47,596 nt of DNA from the NCBI GenBank assembly GCA_041648755.1, contig JBAZOJ010000003.1:1-47596 (forward strand), written 5' to 3'. The notes under the pieces are model-generated. The model had not been told where the DNA came from. It did not search any database and saw nothing but the letters and a program-made list of their open reading frames with translations. Both the position numbers and the translations under genes were made by a program. The DNA is from JBAZOJ01 sp041648755. Its GTDB lineage: Bacteria > Planctomycetota > B143-G9. This document shows positions 14,287 through 22,459 of the stretch, piece by piece (position 1 is the stretch's first letter; the number at the start of each line of letters is the position of its first letter).

Positions 14287-16269
14287 CTATTCGGTCTTGG
14301 GTGTCTCAACATTAAGGCCATAGGCCTTCTTGTCGTAGTTGTCCCACTTGGCCAGCATGCCCTTGGGCTGATCGGGCCGGGAGCCAATTTCATCGCTCTG
14401 GGCGCGCATCCTGTAGCCATCGAACTCGCGGGCGAAGTCAGCAAGCGTGGGCTTGGTTACCTTCTCGATCACCTGAATGCGCCAGCCACGGAACTGCTGG
14501 TCCTCGATCCAAATGGGTTCGGCATTGACCATGCCCTCGACAAGTGTGACGTCGCCAAACTTGTCCAGGAACAACGTAACGCTTCCGCGCGTGCCATTGT
14601 CGTCCTTCCAGGGAACTCCGGGACCAAGGTCGGCAACCTTCTTGCCACTCTTGAGGGCAGCAATAATCTGTTCGGCGCGCTCCTTGGACTTCTTCTTTTC
14701 CTCGACGTAGCGGAAGCCCTTTTCGACTTCTGCCTTGGCGGCATCGAACGTCAGGACTTTCGCCTTGTCCTCGGATTTCACGAAGAACATGTACTTCCCG
14801 GACGGAACAGAAAAGATCTCGCTGAAGGTATCGATGTGCTCTTCGCTGTAATGGGTCCAGTAGGAGAAGTCCTTCTTGTTGTCCGGCTTGACGCCGGTTC
14901 CGGTTTCGAAAGCAGCAAGCTTCAGGTCTGTGCAGCCGTAAGTGGGAAGAGTCTCCGCGTTTTTCGGCGTGACAGTAACGTCATCCAGCTTGGCTGGGAA
15001 CTTGGAATCGGCGATCTTCTTCAGGAGCGCGGGATCCATCAGGGCAAAGTCGAACTTGACCTGATTCATGTCAATAATCAGCGTGCGCAGGTCGGTCAGG
15101 ATATCCTCTGCCTTTGCCTTCGCCTTGTCATTCATGACTTCGGCCACGACCTGACTGCGGACCTCATCAAGAGTCTTAAACTCTGACTCGGCGACGTACG
15201 GTGGGGGCTCGACGGAAGCGGTCATGGGCTCCGCGGCGTTTTCCGCGCCATCCTTGTCAGGAGCAACGGCGGGGGGAACGGGCGGAGGCTGCGTCACATC
15301 AATCGGAGGCGGCGTCGGCGGCTCAACGGGCGGGAACGGGCCATACTCCGGCGGAACAGGCACAACGGGCTTACGGTAGTTCGGCAGATTGTTCAGGTAG
15401 TAGTTACGGACCTCGTCGGAGTTGGGGTCAACCGTGATGTCCTTCTTCACTTCATCGAATGGAACGTAGATGAAACGGGTATTGGCAAAGGGTCCGTCAA
15501 CGATATCGGTCTTTTCGACAATCTCTTCCTTCTCGATGTCGGAAGCTTGCTTGCCGAGATCTGTGATTTCCTTCTCCTCAACAGCGCTGAGGGAATTCCA
15601 GGCACGGTGAAGTTCCAGCCTCTTGTCAATGAGGGCCGTCATTTTCTCAGCGGCCTTGTCATAAAAGGCCTTCAGGACTTCATCGTTGACGACAACATCC
15701 GCTGCGAATTCCGCAGGCGCGATGAGAGTGTACTTGATTGCGTAGGTCTCGCGGTCGGCCAGATACTTGCCGTACACAGCCGAGGGCGGCGGCAGAATCG
15801 CGGCGCGCTTGAAGTTGGAGTATTTCTCCCTAAGGGCCATCAGTTCGAACATATAGCGGAAGTCGGCCATCGAAATCTTGTAGGCTGCAAGGACGTAGTC
15901 AAGGGTGGACTGCTTCTGGATGGATGTCGTAATCACGGTATCGACTTCAGCCGGGGTCACGACAAAGCCGAACTTCCGGGCCAGCATGGTCTCTCCGACC
16001 ACTTCACGGATTTCGTCTTCGGTGAGTTGGCGGGACTTGCCGCCGGAGTTGATTTCGCGATAGGTCTGCCACACGAAGCGAATGCGGTCATATTCGGCCT
16101 TCGAGACCTTTACGCCCTCGATTTCGAACTGAACCTTTCCTTCCTCGCCGCCGAAGATGGAATCAAGCGACACACCCAATCCGAACAGGGTGAAGGCAAT
16201 CACTACGAAAACCAGTAGCAACGAGGTAATTAGCCTCGAACGGCTGCGAAGTGTCTGCATCAGAGTCAT
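14287..16269 (-). CDS. PpiD/SurA-type membrane-anchored periplasmic chaperone
   Basis: The 660-residue protein has one membrane helix near the start (about residues 12-33) after a short basic segment, then a SurA-N-like chaperone region. IEGVKVSKAEYDRI and EVVGETMLARKFGFVVTPAEVD are the usual opening of PpiD proteins. A helical central part follows, then a proline-rich insert (about 310-350) and a C-terminal helical region. Known PpiD proteins help newly exported proteins fold at the inner membrane. I cannot find the parvulin signature (the GG-LG-WF stretch), so isomerase activity is doubtful. GGGAG precedes the ATG at 16269; upstream in-frame codons to 16314 lack support. It is divergent from manA. 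Confidence 0.82.
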   Translation of the reverse strand: MTLMQTLRSRSRLITSLLLVFVVIAFTLFGLGVSLDSIFGGEEGKVQFEIEGVKVSKAEYDRIRFVWQTYREINSGGKSRQLTEDEIREVVGETMLARKFGFVVTPAEVDTVITTSIQKQSTLDYVLAAYKISMADFRYMFELMALREKYSNFKRAAILPPPSAVYGKYLADRETYAIKYTLIAPAEFAADVVVNDEVLKAFYDKAAEKMTALIDKRLELHRAWNSLSAVEEKEITDLGKQASDIEKEEIVEKTDIVDGPFANTRFIYVPFDEVKKDITVDPNSDEVRNYYLNNLPNYRKPVVPVPPEYGPFPPVEPPTPPPIDVTQPPPVPPAVAPDKDGAENAAEPMTASVEPPPYVAESEFKTLDEVRSQVVAEVMNDKAKAKAEDILTDLRTLIIDMNQVKFDFALMDPALLKKIADSKFPAKLDDVTVTPKNAETLPTYGCTDLKLAAFETGTGVKPDNKKDFSYWTHYSEEHIDTFSEIFSVPSGKYMFFVKSEDKAKVLTFDAAKAEVEKGFRYVEEKKKSKERAEQIIAALKSGKKVADLGPGVPWKDDNGTRGSVTLFLDKFGDVTLVEGMVNAEPIWIEDQQFRGWRIQVIEKVTKPTLADFAREFDGYRMRAQSDEIGSRPDQPKGMLAKWDNYDKKAYGLNVETPKTE

Positions 16270-16377
16270 CAGGGCTCCCTTTCGCAACGGCAAGGTACAT
16301 GGGTACTGGGTCAAATCAAAGCCGCCATTGTAGAAGATGCTGCCTTTGCTGCAACTCTTTTTTGGCCGACGTTTTGC

Positions 16378-16405
16378 TTGGAACTTGACCTAAACCATTT
16401 ACAAT
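16378..16405 (+). promoter_or_regulatory. Putative sigma-70-type promoter of the manA operon
   Basis: TTGGAA (16378-16383), a 16-base spacer and TACAAT (16400-16405) precede manA. The -10 box ends 9 bases before the ATG at 16415, implying a leader of only a few bases or none. Confidence 0.55.
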
Positions 16406-16414
16406 TACGGGGAT

Positions 16415-17359
16415 ATGGGACTTCCACCTCTGGTGTTCACTCCCGTGTTCGTCGAGAAGGTCTGGGGGGGCAGAAGGATTGAACTTTTCAGCCGTATCCC
16501 TCCTCCCGGACTTAAGATAGGCGAATCCTGGGAAATCTCTGACTACGCAGGTCGCCGGACCGCGGTAGCCGATGGTCCGTTTGCAGGTTGGACGCTTGAC
16601 ACGTTCATGCGCGAACGCCCCGCCGAACTGCTCGGGGAATCGAAACCGGGAGCGGGCGGCATTTTCCCGTTGCTTCTGAAGATCATTGACTCCTCTGAAA
16701 GGTTGTCGCTGCAGGTCCACCCGGATGGCGCTACTGCCACGAAAATGGGAACTGCCGACGGTGGCAAGGAAGAAGCCTGGTTGGTGCTGTGGCCTGAGAA
16801 AGGCGGCAGGATCGCAGTCGGGCTCCGAGCCGGAACAGGAACTGACGATTTCTTCGAAGCCGTTGAAGCCGGAACGGCCGAAGAAGTGGTAAACTGGGTT
16901 GATGTGGCACGGGGAGACTTCATTTTCGTGCCACCGGGTACGGTACACGCAATCGACCAGGGGCTGGTGCTGATGGAGATTCAGCAGACCAGTGACTCTA
17001 CGTACAGGCTGTACGATTGGGGTAGGACCGAACAGCGCCCGCTTCATCGTGCAGAGGGTCGGGAAGCGTTGCGACCCGATGTGCATGTTACTGTCGAGGG
17101 CGATGTCCTCGATGCCCCGGGTGACCGACTGCTCGGAAGCGGCGATGCTTTTGAAGTGCGTTCAGTTGCCGTTCAAGGGCGCATGCAGTACAAGAGCAAC
17201 AGATCCGTCATCGCGTTTGTGCTGGCGGGCGGCCTGAGATTCGAAAACGACTTTGGTTTCGTTAATCGCAATCGCTATGGATGTGTTCTCCTTCCGGCGG
17301 AACCGGCCGAAGTGACTATATCCGGCGAGGGCGGGGTTCTCTTAATGACCGCGAGGTAG
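16415..17359 (+). CDS. manA: Mannose-6-phosphate isomerase, class I
   Basis: The 314-residue cytoplasmic enzyme interconverts mannose-6-phosphate and fructose-6-phosphate, feeding sugar-nucleotide synthesis. It has the type I cupin features FVEKVWGGRRI, IGESWEISD, and the zinc site LQVHPD (His102). GKEEAWLVL and FVPPGTVHAI supply the other likely zinc ligands (Glu and His). The length matches the short bacterial form. It is the first gene of a plus-strand operon and is followed after a single base by a pseudouridine synthase gene. Confidence 0.95.
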   Translation: MGLPPLVFTPVFVEKVWGGRRIELFSRIPPPGLKIGESWEISDYAGRRTAVADGPFAGWTLDTFMRERPAELLGESKPGAGGIFPLLLKIIDSSERLSLQVHPDGATATKMGTADGGKEEAWLVLWPEKGGRIAVGLRAGTGTDDFFEAVEAGTAEEVVNWVDVARGDFIFVPPGTVHAIDQGLVLMEIQQTSDSTYRLYDWGRTEQRPLHRAEGREALRPDVHVTVEGDVLDAPGDRLLGSGDAFEVRSVAVQGRMQYKSNRSVIAFVLAGGLRFENDFGFVNRNRYGCVLLPAEPAEVTISGEGGVLLMTAR

Positions 17360-17360
17360 G

Positions 17361-18191
17361 ATGAGGATTAACCGTTTTTTAGCTTCATGCGGAATTGGCA
17401 GCAGGCGCAAAGTCGAGGAATACATAGTATCCGGGAGGGTTAAGGTCAACGGTAAGACCATAACCGATCTGGCCTCGACAGTCGACCCGGTAAGTGACAA
17501 GGTGGCTGTTGACGATATGCCCGTTTCGCAACAGAAACTCGTATACATGATGGTTAACAAGCCCGAAGGCGTGTTGACCACGCCTTCACCCGGTGACGGC
17601 CGACCGACAATTGCGGATCTTCTCCCCCAGATTGACGTCAAGATCGAGCCCGTTGGGCGACTTGACGCCGACACGACGGGGCTCCTGATTCTCACCAATG
17701 ATGGCGACCTCGCACACCGCATGTCGCACCCTTCGTTCCAGGTCGGCAAAACCTACGCCGTCACAATCAAGGGCAAGCTTGAGCGCGAGCATATCCGCCA
17801 GCTTGAGCTCGGCGTGTGGCTTGCTGAAGGCCGCACTTCCCCCGCACAGATAACAAACGTGAAATCGGGGCGCGACCTGTCCTATTGCGAAATCACGGTG
17901 CATGAGGGATTCAATCGCCAGATTCGACGCATGTTTGCGAAGGTCGAGCTGAAGGTCCGCCTCCTTGTCAGGATTTCGGTCGGCTCTCTCACGCTTGGCG
18001 ATCTCCCGATTGGGAAGATCCGGGAACTGAGCGAAGACGAGGTGGCGCTTCTGAAGCAGATGCTTTCGGTGAAACCAAAATCGAAAAAACCTGTCCGAAA
18101 TAAAGGAGCTGTTACGAGAGCGAAGCAGACTCCGCGCTCCATACAGTTCGGAAAAAAGCACGCGTTCCCTGGCAGGCGAGGCGGAAAATGA
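17361..18191 (+). CDS. RsuA/RluB/RluE-family pseudouridine synthase
   Basis: The 276-residue protein has an N-terminal S4 RNA-binding domain (MRINRFLASCGIGSRRKVEEYI, with VKVNGK) and a catalytic domain with VNKPEGVLTT. The signature GRLDADTTGLLILTNDG contains the catalytic Asp102, and EGFNRQIRRMF closes the domain. The family turns uridine into pseudouridine at one site in 16S or 23S rRNA; domain order and length favour the 23S enzyme RluB, but the target cannot be proved. A Lys/Arg-rich tail of about 40 residues follows the fold. The ATG starts one base after the manA stop, and the 3' end overlaps the next gene by 4 bases. Confidence 0.93.
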   Translation: MRINRFLASCGIGSRRKVEEYIVSGRVKVNGKTITDLASTVDPVSDKVAVDDMPVSQQKLVYMMVNKPEGVLTTPSPGDGRPTIADLLPQIDVKIEPVGRLDADTTGLLILTNDGDLAHRMSHPSFQVGKTYAVTIKGKLEREHIRQLELGVWLAEGRTSPAQITNVKSGRDLSYCEITVHEGFNRQIRRMFAKVELKVRLLVRISVGSLTLGDLPIGKIRELSEDEVALLKQMLSVKPKSKKPVRNKGAVTRAKQTPRSIQFGKKHAFPGRRGGK

Positions 18192-18979
18192 AAAGGGCTG
18201 CATTTCTGTTGTTCGTCGTGGTTTGTCTGGCTATTTCCGGGCTTGGGCGAGGCCTTGCTGACGGCCCCGCGCCAAGTGCATCACCCTCCAAGACGGTCCT
18301 GCCCACTGTCGCCGCCCCAACCATCGGGCAGGCGGGCACACTGAAGGGAACCGACACTGTTTACCTGAAGGACGGAACGGAAATCGTCGGCCGGATCATT
18401 GCCAGCGGGCCCAAAGCAACAGTGGTGGTCGTCAATGACAATGGCACTACCCGCGAGACAATAATCCCCGCGGAGAAGATCGAGAAGATCGTCCGGGGAG
18501 AGAGCAAGCCGGACGCCGACTACTTCGGCACAGCGAACGTGGACGGCAAAGAAAAAGTGGTGACAACCAAGAAGCCCGGCAGCCCGAGCCCCAGGCCGTC
18601 GGGCAGCGGGGTTCGCACATCCGGGACCACTGGTTCCGGTTCTCCAGGGGCATCACCTCGTGCCACGACCGGTACTTCAGGCGCGAATTCCCTAAAGTCG
18701 AACTCACCCATAGCCCTCCTGATGGAGAAGCTGAAAGCCGACCCCAATATCAAGGGACTTGTCGATGTAATCGGGGAGCAGAATCTACAAAGCCTGATCG
18801 AACAGAGCCGCAGCACAACGCATTTCGCGCGTATGCTGGACAACTACAATCGCAACGCGCGAGTTCTGCCACGGGATGTTGTGGACCTCGTCAATCGTGG
18901 CCGCGTCAATGTTGATGACGAAACAAAGAAGCGGCTGAGCCGCTATCTTGCCGAGATAGTGGCCTCACCAAGACGTTAG
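18188..18979 (+). CDS. Secreted protein of unknown function
   Basis: I do not recognise the family. The 263-residue protein has a signal peptide (MKRAAFLLFVVVCLAISGLG, cleavage near ALA/DG-type residues 23-26). A small beta-type segment with VYLKDGTEIVGRII and IPAEKIEKIVRGE follows, a pattern often seen in secreted planctomycete-like proteins. Next come a Ser/Gly/Pro-rich low-complexity linker (about residues 115-175) and a helical C-terminal part (NPLKADPNIK-like region to the end). It overlaps the pseudouridine synthase by 4 bases (ATGA) and precedes thiC by 6 bases, so it belongs to the same operon. Confidence 0.8.
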   Translation: MKRAAFLLFVVVCLAISGLGRGLADGPAPSASPSKTVLPTVAAPTIGQAGTLKGTDTVYLKDGTEIVGRIIASGPKATVVVVNDNGTTRETIIPAEKIEKIVRGESKPDADYFGTANVDGKEKVVTTKKPGSPSPRPSGSGVRTSGTTGSGSPGASPRATTGTSGANSLKSNSPIALLMEKLKADPNIKGLVDVIGEQNLQSLIEQSRSTTHFARMLDNYNRNARVLPRDVVDLVNRGRVNVDDETKKRLSRYLAEIVASPRR

Positions 18980-18985
18980 GAACTC

Positions 18986-20272
18986 ATGATGCTGCAACTT
19001 GAGGAAGCAAAAGGCGGAAGAGTTACTCCGGAGATGCGCACCGTCGCGTGCTCCGAAGGCGTGGATGTTGAAATTGTCAGAGAAAGAGTCGCAGAGGGGC
19101 TCATCGCAATCCCGGCTAACACTCACCGGGGCAACAAGCGGGTGATGGGCGTTGGTCTTGGCCTCTCCACCAAAGTGAATGCAAACATAGGAACCAGCGG
19201 GGAGATCAACAGCCTCGATTCCGAGTTGAAGAAACTCGAAGCCGCGGAAGAAGCTGGCGCGGATGCCGTGATGGACCTGTCGACCGGTGGCAATCTGAGA
19301 GCGGTGCGAGCCGCGTTGATGGAAAAAACCCACCTTTGCACTGGTAGCGTTCCCATATATGAGGCTGCCGTAGTCGCCCGCCAGGAACAGGGCGCCATCG
19401 GCAAGATGACGGCCAGGATGATCCTTGATGCTGTAAGACGCCATGCTGAAGATGGTGTGGATTTCCTCACACTGCACTGCGGCGTTACGCGTGAAGGGGT
19501 CAAGCTCTCGGAGAAGCGAATCTGCGGAATGGTCTCGCGAGGAGGAACCCTTCTTGCCGAATGGATGAAGGCAAGGGGGGAAGAGAATCCGCTGCTGGCC
19601 CACTACGACGAAGTACTCGATATCTGCCGCGAACACGATGTGGCGATTTCCCTCGGCGATGGGATGCGACCGGGCTGTCTCGCTGACTCGTTCGATGCCG
19701 CCCAGATCCACGAGCTCTACCTGCTTGGTGAACTCACCACACGGGCTTGGGCAAAGGATGTGCAAGTGATTGTGGAAGGCCCAGGGCATGTGCCCCTGGA
19801 TCAGATCGAAGCCCAGGTCAAAATGATGAAACGCGTCTGTCATGGCGCGCCCTTCTATGTTCTTGGTCCCATTGTCACCGACATAGCCCCCGGCTATGAC
19901 CATATCACCAGCGCTATCGGCGGAGCTATCGCAGCGGCTGCGGGAGCGGATTTCCTTTGCTACGTGACGCCTGCCGAACACCTGAGCCTGCCCACGGTTG
20001 AGCAGGTTCGCACGGGCGTCATCACAGCACGGATTGCAGGCCATGCCGCGGATATCGCCAAGGGTGTTAAGGGCTCGCGGAAACGCGATGATGAGATGAG
20101 CGCATGCCGGGCTTCTCTTGATTGGGCTGGCATGTTCAAACTTGCCATTGACTACAAAACCGCCCACGACATACGCGTCCAGGGGATGTCCAACGACCCC
20201 AACGTCTGCAGCATGTGCGGCGAATTCTGTACGTACAAAGTGCGCAAGGAGGGAGTCGGAAACAAGCGGTGA
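18986..20272 (+). CDS. thiC: Phosphomethylpyrimidine synthase ThiC, short form
   Basis: The enzyme converts 5-aminoimidazole ribotide to hydroxymethylpyrimidine phosphate for thiamine, using a [4Fe-4S] cluster and radical SAM chemistry. The 428-residue protein shows VNANIGTS, ADAVMDLSTGG, GDGMRPGC, EGPGHVPLDQIE and GPIVTDIAPGYDHITSAIG. The C-terminal cluster motif is Cys408-x2-Cys411-x3-Cys415 (CSMCGEFC). This is the short form without the N-terminal extension of the E. coli enzyme and with three rather than four residues before the last Cys, as in many anaerobes and archaea. The related BzaF family (benzimidazole synthesis) is an alternative. No THI-box riboswitch precedes it; it lies inside an operon. 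Confidence 0.94.
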   Translation: MMLQLEEAKGGRVTPEMRTVACSEGVDVEIVRERVAEGLIAIPANTHRGNKRVMGVGLGLSTKVNANIGTSGEINSLDSELKKLEAAEEAGADAVMDLSTGGNLRAVRAALMEKTHLCTGSVPIYEAAVVARQEQGAIGKMTARMILDAVRRHAEDGVDFLTLHCGVTREGVKLSEKRICGMVSRGGTLLAEWMKARGEENPLLAHYDEVLDICREHDVAISLGDGMRPGCLADSFDAAQIHELYLLGELTTRAWAKDVQVIVEGPGHVPLDQIEAQVKMMKRVCHGAPFYVLGPIVTDIAPGYDHITSAIGGAIAAAAGADFLCYVTPAEHLSLPTVEQVRTGVITARIAGHAADIAKGVKGSRKRDDEMSACRASLDWAGMFKLAIDYKTAHDIRVQGMSNDPNVCSMCGEFCTYKVRKEGVGNKR

Positions 20273-20296
20273 CGATGCCGCGGTGGAGACGTCTAA

Positions 20297-21769
20297 TTGT
20301 TGATGACCCGACTTGGAATTCTGGCAATTGCCACAGCCATTCTTCTGCTTCTCGGAGGAAATTCCCGAGCTGAGGAGAATGTTGTGCGCGACATGTGTTC
20401 CGCGGCGCTAAAGGGCTCGCCTGCTGAGCGCGCCTCGGCTGTCAGAAGACTGGCTGATTTCCTTGGGGAACGCGAGGTCCGGCAGACATTGACCAAAGTC
20501 CTCGCCAACGAGAAGGATCGAATAGTCCTTGTCTCGGCCCTGGAGGCCGTCGCCAGACCTTCCGGAGCGGAGTTGTTCGACGACGCAAAGGCCCATGTCT
20601 GGAATCCCGACCTGGATATCCGCAAACAAGCCGCCGTTGCGCTGGCGGGAATCGACAGACCCAAGGCTCTCGACACTTTGTTCAAAGAGGCCCTCAGCGG
20701 AAAAGAAACCGCGGTTGAGGCGGTCAGGGCTTTAGGGCGCCTGTGCATTCTTGGCGAGGCCGAACGAGTGGCAGACCTTCTCAAGAGCAAGAACGGCGAT
20801 GTCCGCGCAGTTGCACTTGCCGCGTTGATGAAGATCGGCAACTCCCAGATGAGTTCCCATATTCTCCCTCTGCTGTCCGACAAGCACGCGGCGGCACGGG
20901 AACAGGCGATACAAGCGGCAGCTTTTTTCCGGGTCAAGGATTCCGTTCCGCTCCTCATCGAAATGCTGAATCAGGAAGAGACTGTCGAACAGGCTCAGCG
21001 GGGGCTCGTCGATCTCACCGGGCGTGACTTCGCGCGGGACATCGAGAAATGGCGGCTCTGGTGGCGGGCGACCGAGGTTGCATTCTCACCTCCCCCGTTT
21101 GCGTTTCTTCCCGCGATCCCTGAAACCACATTTTTCGACCACAAGATCTCCTCGGTGCGCTGTTCTCTGATGCTGGATTTCTCGGAAAGCATGGGATCCG
21201 GCACGGGTTCATCGCTTGAGGCCCAGGTTAAGGAATCGCACAGGTGGCTGACCTGCCTGCCCCCCAACGCGGAAGCCAATTGCGTTACGTTCTCCCGAGC
21301 TGCGGATCGCTTTTCCCCTGTCGCTTTCGAGGCAGATTCGGTGGGAAAACGGGTATTCAGAACGTGGCTCGCAAAGCAGAGCGGGGATGCATACACGGCG
21401 ACTTACGACGGTTTCAAGCTTGCGCTGGATATTCCGAACCTGAATGTCCTGATCCTGTGCGGAAACGGTCTCCCCAACTTCGGTGACCTGCCCGCCGGAG
21501 AGAATTCGGAAATCGAAGACAACGTGCTTGAAGCAGTGCGCAAACAGATAAAAAAGCTGAACTCGCAGGTGCGAATCTACTGTGTCGCGTTCCCTTTCAC
21601 CAAGGATGCCTTTGAGGACAAAGCGGATCCGATACTCCCCGGAGTCAACATCGCAAAGGGAAGGACTTTTGCGCAGAGGGCGGAGACCTTTTTCCGCTTG
21701 CTGGCAGCCGACACAGGTGGAAAGTACCAGTTTGTGCAGACTACCCAGTCGAAGAAGGCACCGAAATAG
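20297..21769 (+). CDS. Secreted HEAT-repeat and von Willebrand factor A domain protein
   Basis: The 490-residue protein has a signal peptide (LGILAIATAILLLLGG, cleavage near SRA-EE). HEAT/armadillo-like helical repeats follow (about residues 25-240; for example DIRKQAAVALAGID and DVRAVALAALMKIG). A vWA-like domain occupies about 285-480, whose metal-site motif DFSES (Asp294) fits the MIDAS pattern DxSxS. HEAT-vWA proteins of this kind are common in Planctomycetota and relatives; they are thought to be periplasmic binding proteins, but no partner is known. GGTGGAG lies 8 bases before TTG 20297; an ATG at 20303 is the alternative start. Confidence 0.85.
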   Translation: MLMTRLGILAIATAILLLLGGNSRAEENVVRDMCSAALKGSPAERASAVRRLADFLGEREVRQTLTKVLANEKDRIVLVSALEAVARPSGAELFDDAKAHVWNPDLDIRKQAAVALAGIDRPKALDTLFKEALSGKETAVEAVRALGRLCILGEAERVADLLKSKNGDVRAVALAALMKIGNSQMSSHILPLLSDKHAAAREQAIQAAAFFRVKDSVPLLIEMLNQEETVEQAQRGLVDLTGRDFARDIEKWRLWWRATEVAFSPPPFAFLPAIPETTFFDHKISSVRCSLMLDFSESMGSGTGSSLEAQVKESHRWLTCLPPNAEANCVTFSRAADRFSPVAFEADSVGKRVFRTWLAKQSGDAYTATYDGFKLALDIPNLNVLILCGNGLPNFGDLPAGENSEIEDNVLEAVRKQIKKLNSQVRIYCVAFPFTKDAFEDKADPILPGVNIAKGRTFAQRAETFFRLLAADTGGKYQFVQTTQSKKAPK

Positions 21770-21781
21770 CAGGAGAAGTAA

Positions 21782-22390
21782 ATGGCAAAGTTTGTGGTTA
21801 TCCTACTTCTTGCGGCAGCAGTTGGCGCAGGCGTCTTTTTCCTGACGCGGTCCGACAGCCAGGTTGTTCAAAGTGCGACTCCAACTCCTCCCGCGACGGT
21901 GAGCGCGATTGTCGCCACGAAAGCTGCGATCCCTGCTTCCGGGAACAGAATCGTATTCAATGCCATAGACTTTGAGACCAAAGAAGGCCCTGTCGAACTC
22001 CTGGAAGAGACAGGAATGGCCGCAGGAAAGTGCATCTTCGTGCCTGATACTGTCCTGGGGAAGCCGGTCAAGCTGCTTGTGAAATTGCACTACAAGTTCA
22101 AAGTCGAGAAGGCCGGCGAGTACAAGGTGTGGATACGCCATTGGTGGCAGGACGAGTGCGGAAACTCCCTTCTGCTTGTCTTCGACGACGGCCCTGAACT
22201 CCTGTTCGGTGAAGATGGAACCGTCAGTCGGTGGCGCTGGCCGCCCGCCCTCAGGGACACTGTCCAACTCAAGGAAGGCGAGCACACCTTGACCATCATC
22301 CCGAGAGAAGACGGGCTCAAGTTCGACCAGATCATGTTGACCACCGATAAAGAGGACTACCCGACTGAACTGTACACCCCCACTAAGTAG
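21782..22390 (+). CDS. Membrane-anchored beta-sandwich (CBM-like) protein
   Basis: The 202-residue protein has an N-terminal anchor or signal helix (FVVILLLAAAVGAGVFFL), a Thr/Pro/Ala linker and one beta domain of about 140 residues. The order of strands (NAIDFETKEGP, YKFKVEKAGEYKVWIRHWW, GEHTLTIIPREDGLKFDQIMLTTD) resembles the carbohydrate-binding jelly-roll modules of CBM6/CBM35 type. Binding of a glycan is inferred. AGGAG precedes the ATG. It is the last gene of the manA-thiC operon, followed by a strong terminator. Confidence 0.75.
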   Translation: MAKFVVILLLAAAVGAGVFFLTRSDSQVVQSATPTPPATVSAIVATKAAIPASGNRIVFNAIDFETKEGPVELLEETGMAAGKCIFVPDTVLGKPVKLLVKLHYKFKVEKAGEYKVWIRHWWQDECGNSLLLVFDDGPELLFGEDGTVSRWRWPPALRDTVQLKEGEHTLTIIPREDGLKFDQIMLTTDKEDYPTELYTPTK

Positions 22391-22414
22391 CGAACCGATA
22401 GACCGACAACAGAT

Positions 22415-22446
22415 GCCCCGCGCCCATGGCGCGGGGCGTTTTCTTT
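22415..22446 (+). terminator. Rho-independent terminator
   Basis: A perfect 10-bp stem GCCCCGCGCC/GGCGCGGGGC with a CAT loop is followed by GTTTTCTTTT. It separates the manA-thiC operon from the sensor gene that starts only a few bases later. Confidence 0.93.
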
Positions 22447-22459
22447 TAATCCAGGTGAA

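Noticed and set aside
18700..18985. Possible TPP riboswitch before thiC.
   Set aside because: The preceding gene ends only 6 bases before thiC and I find no THI-box-like sequence.
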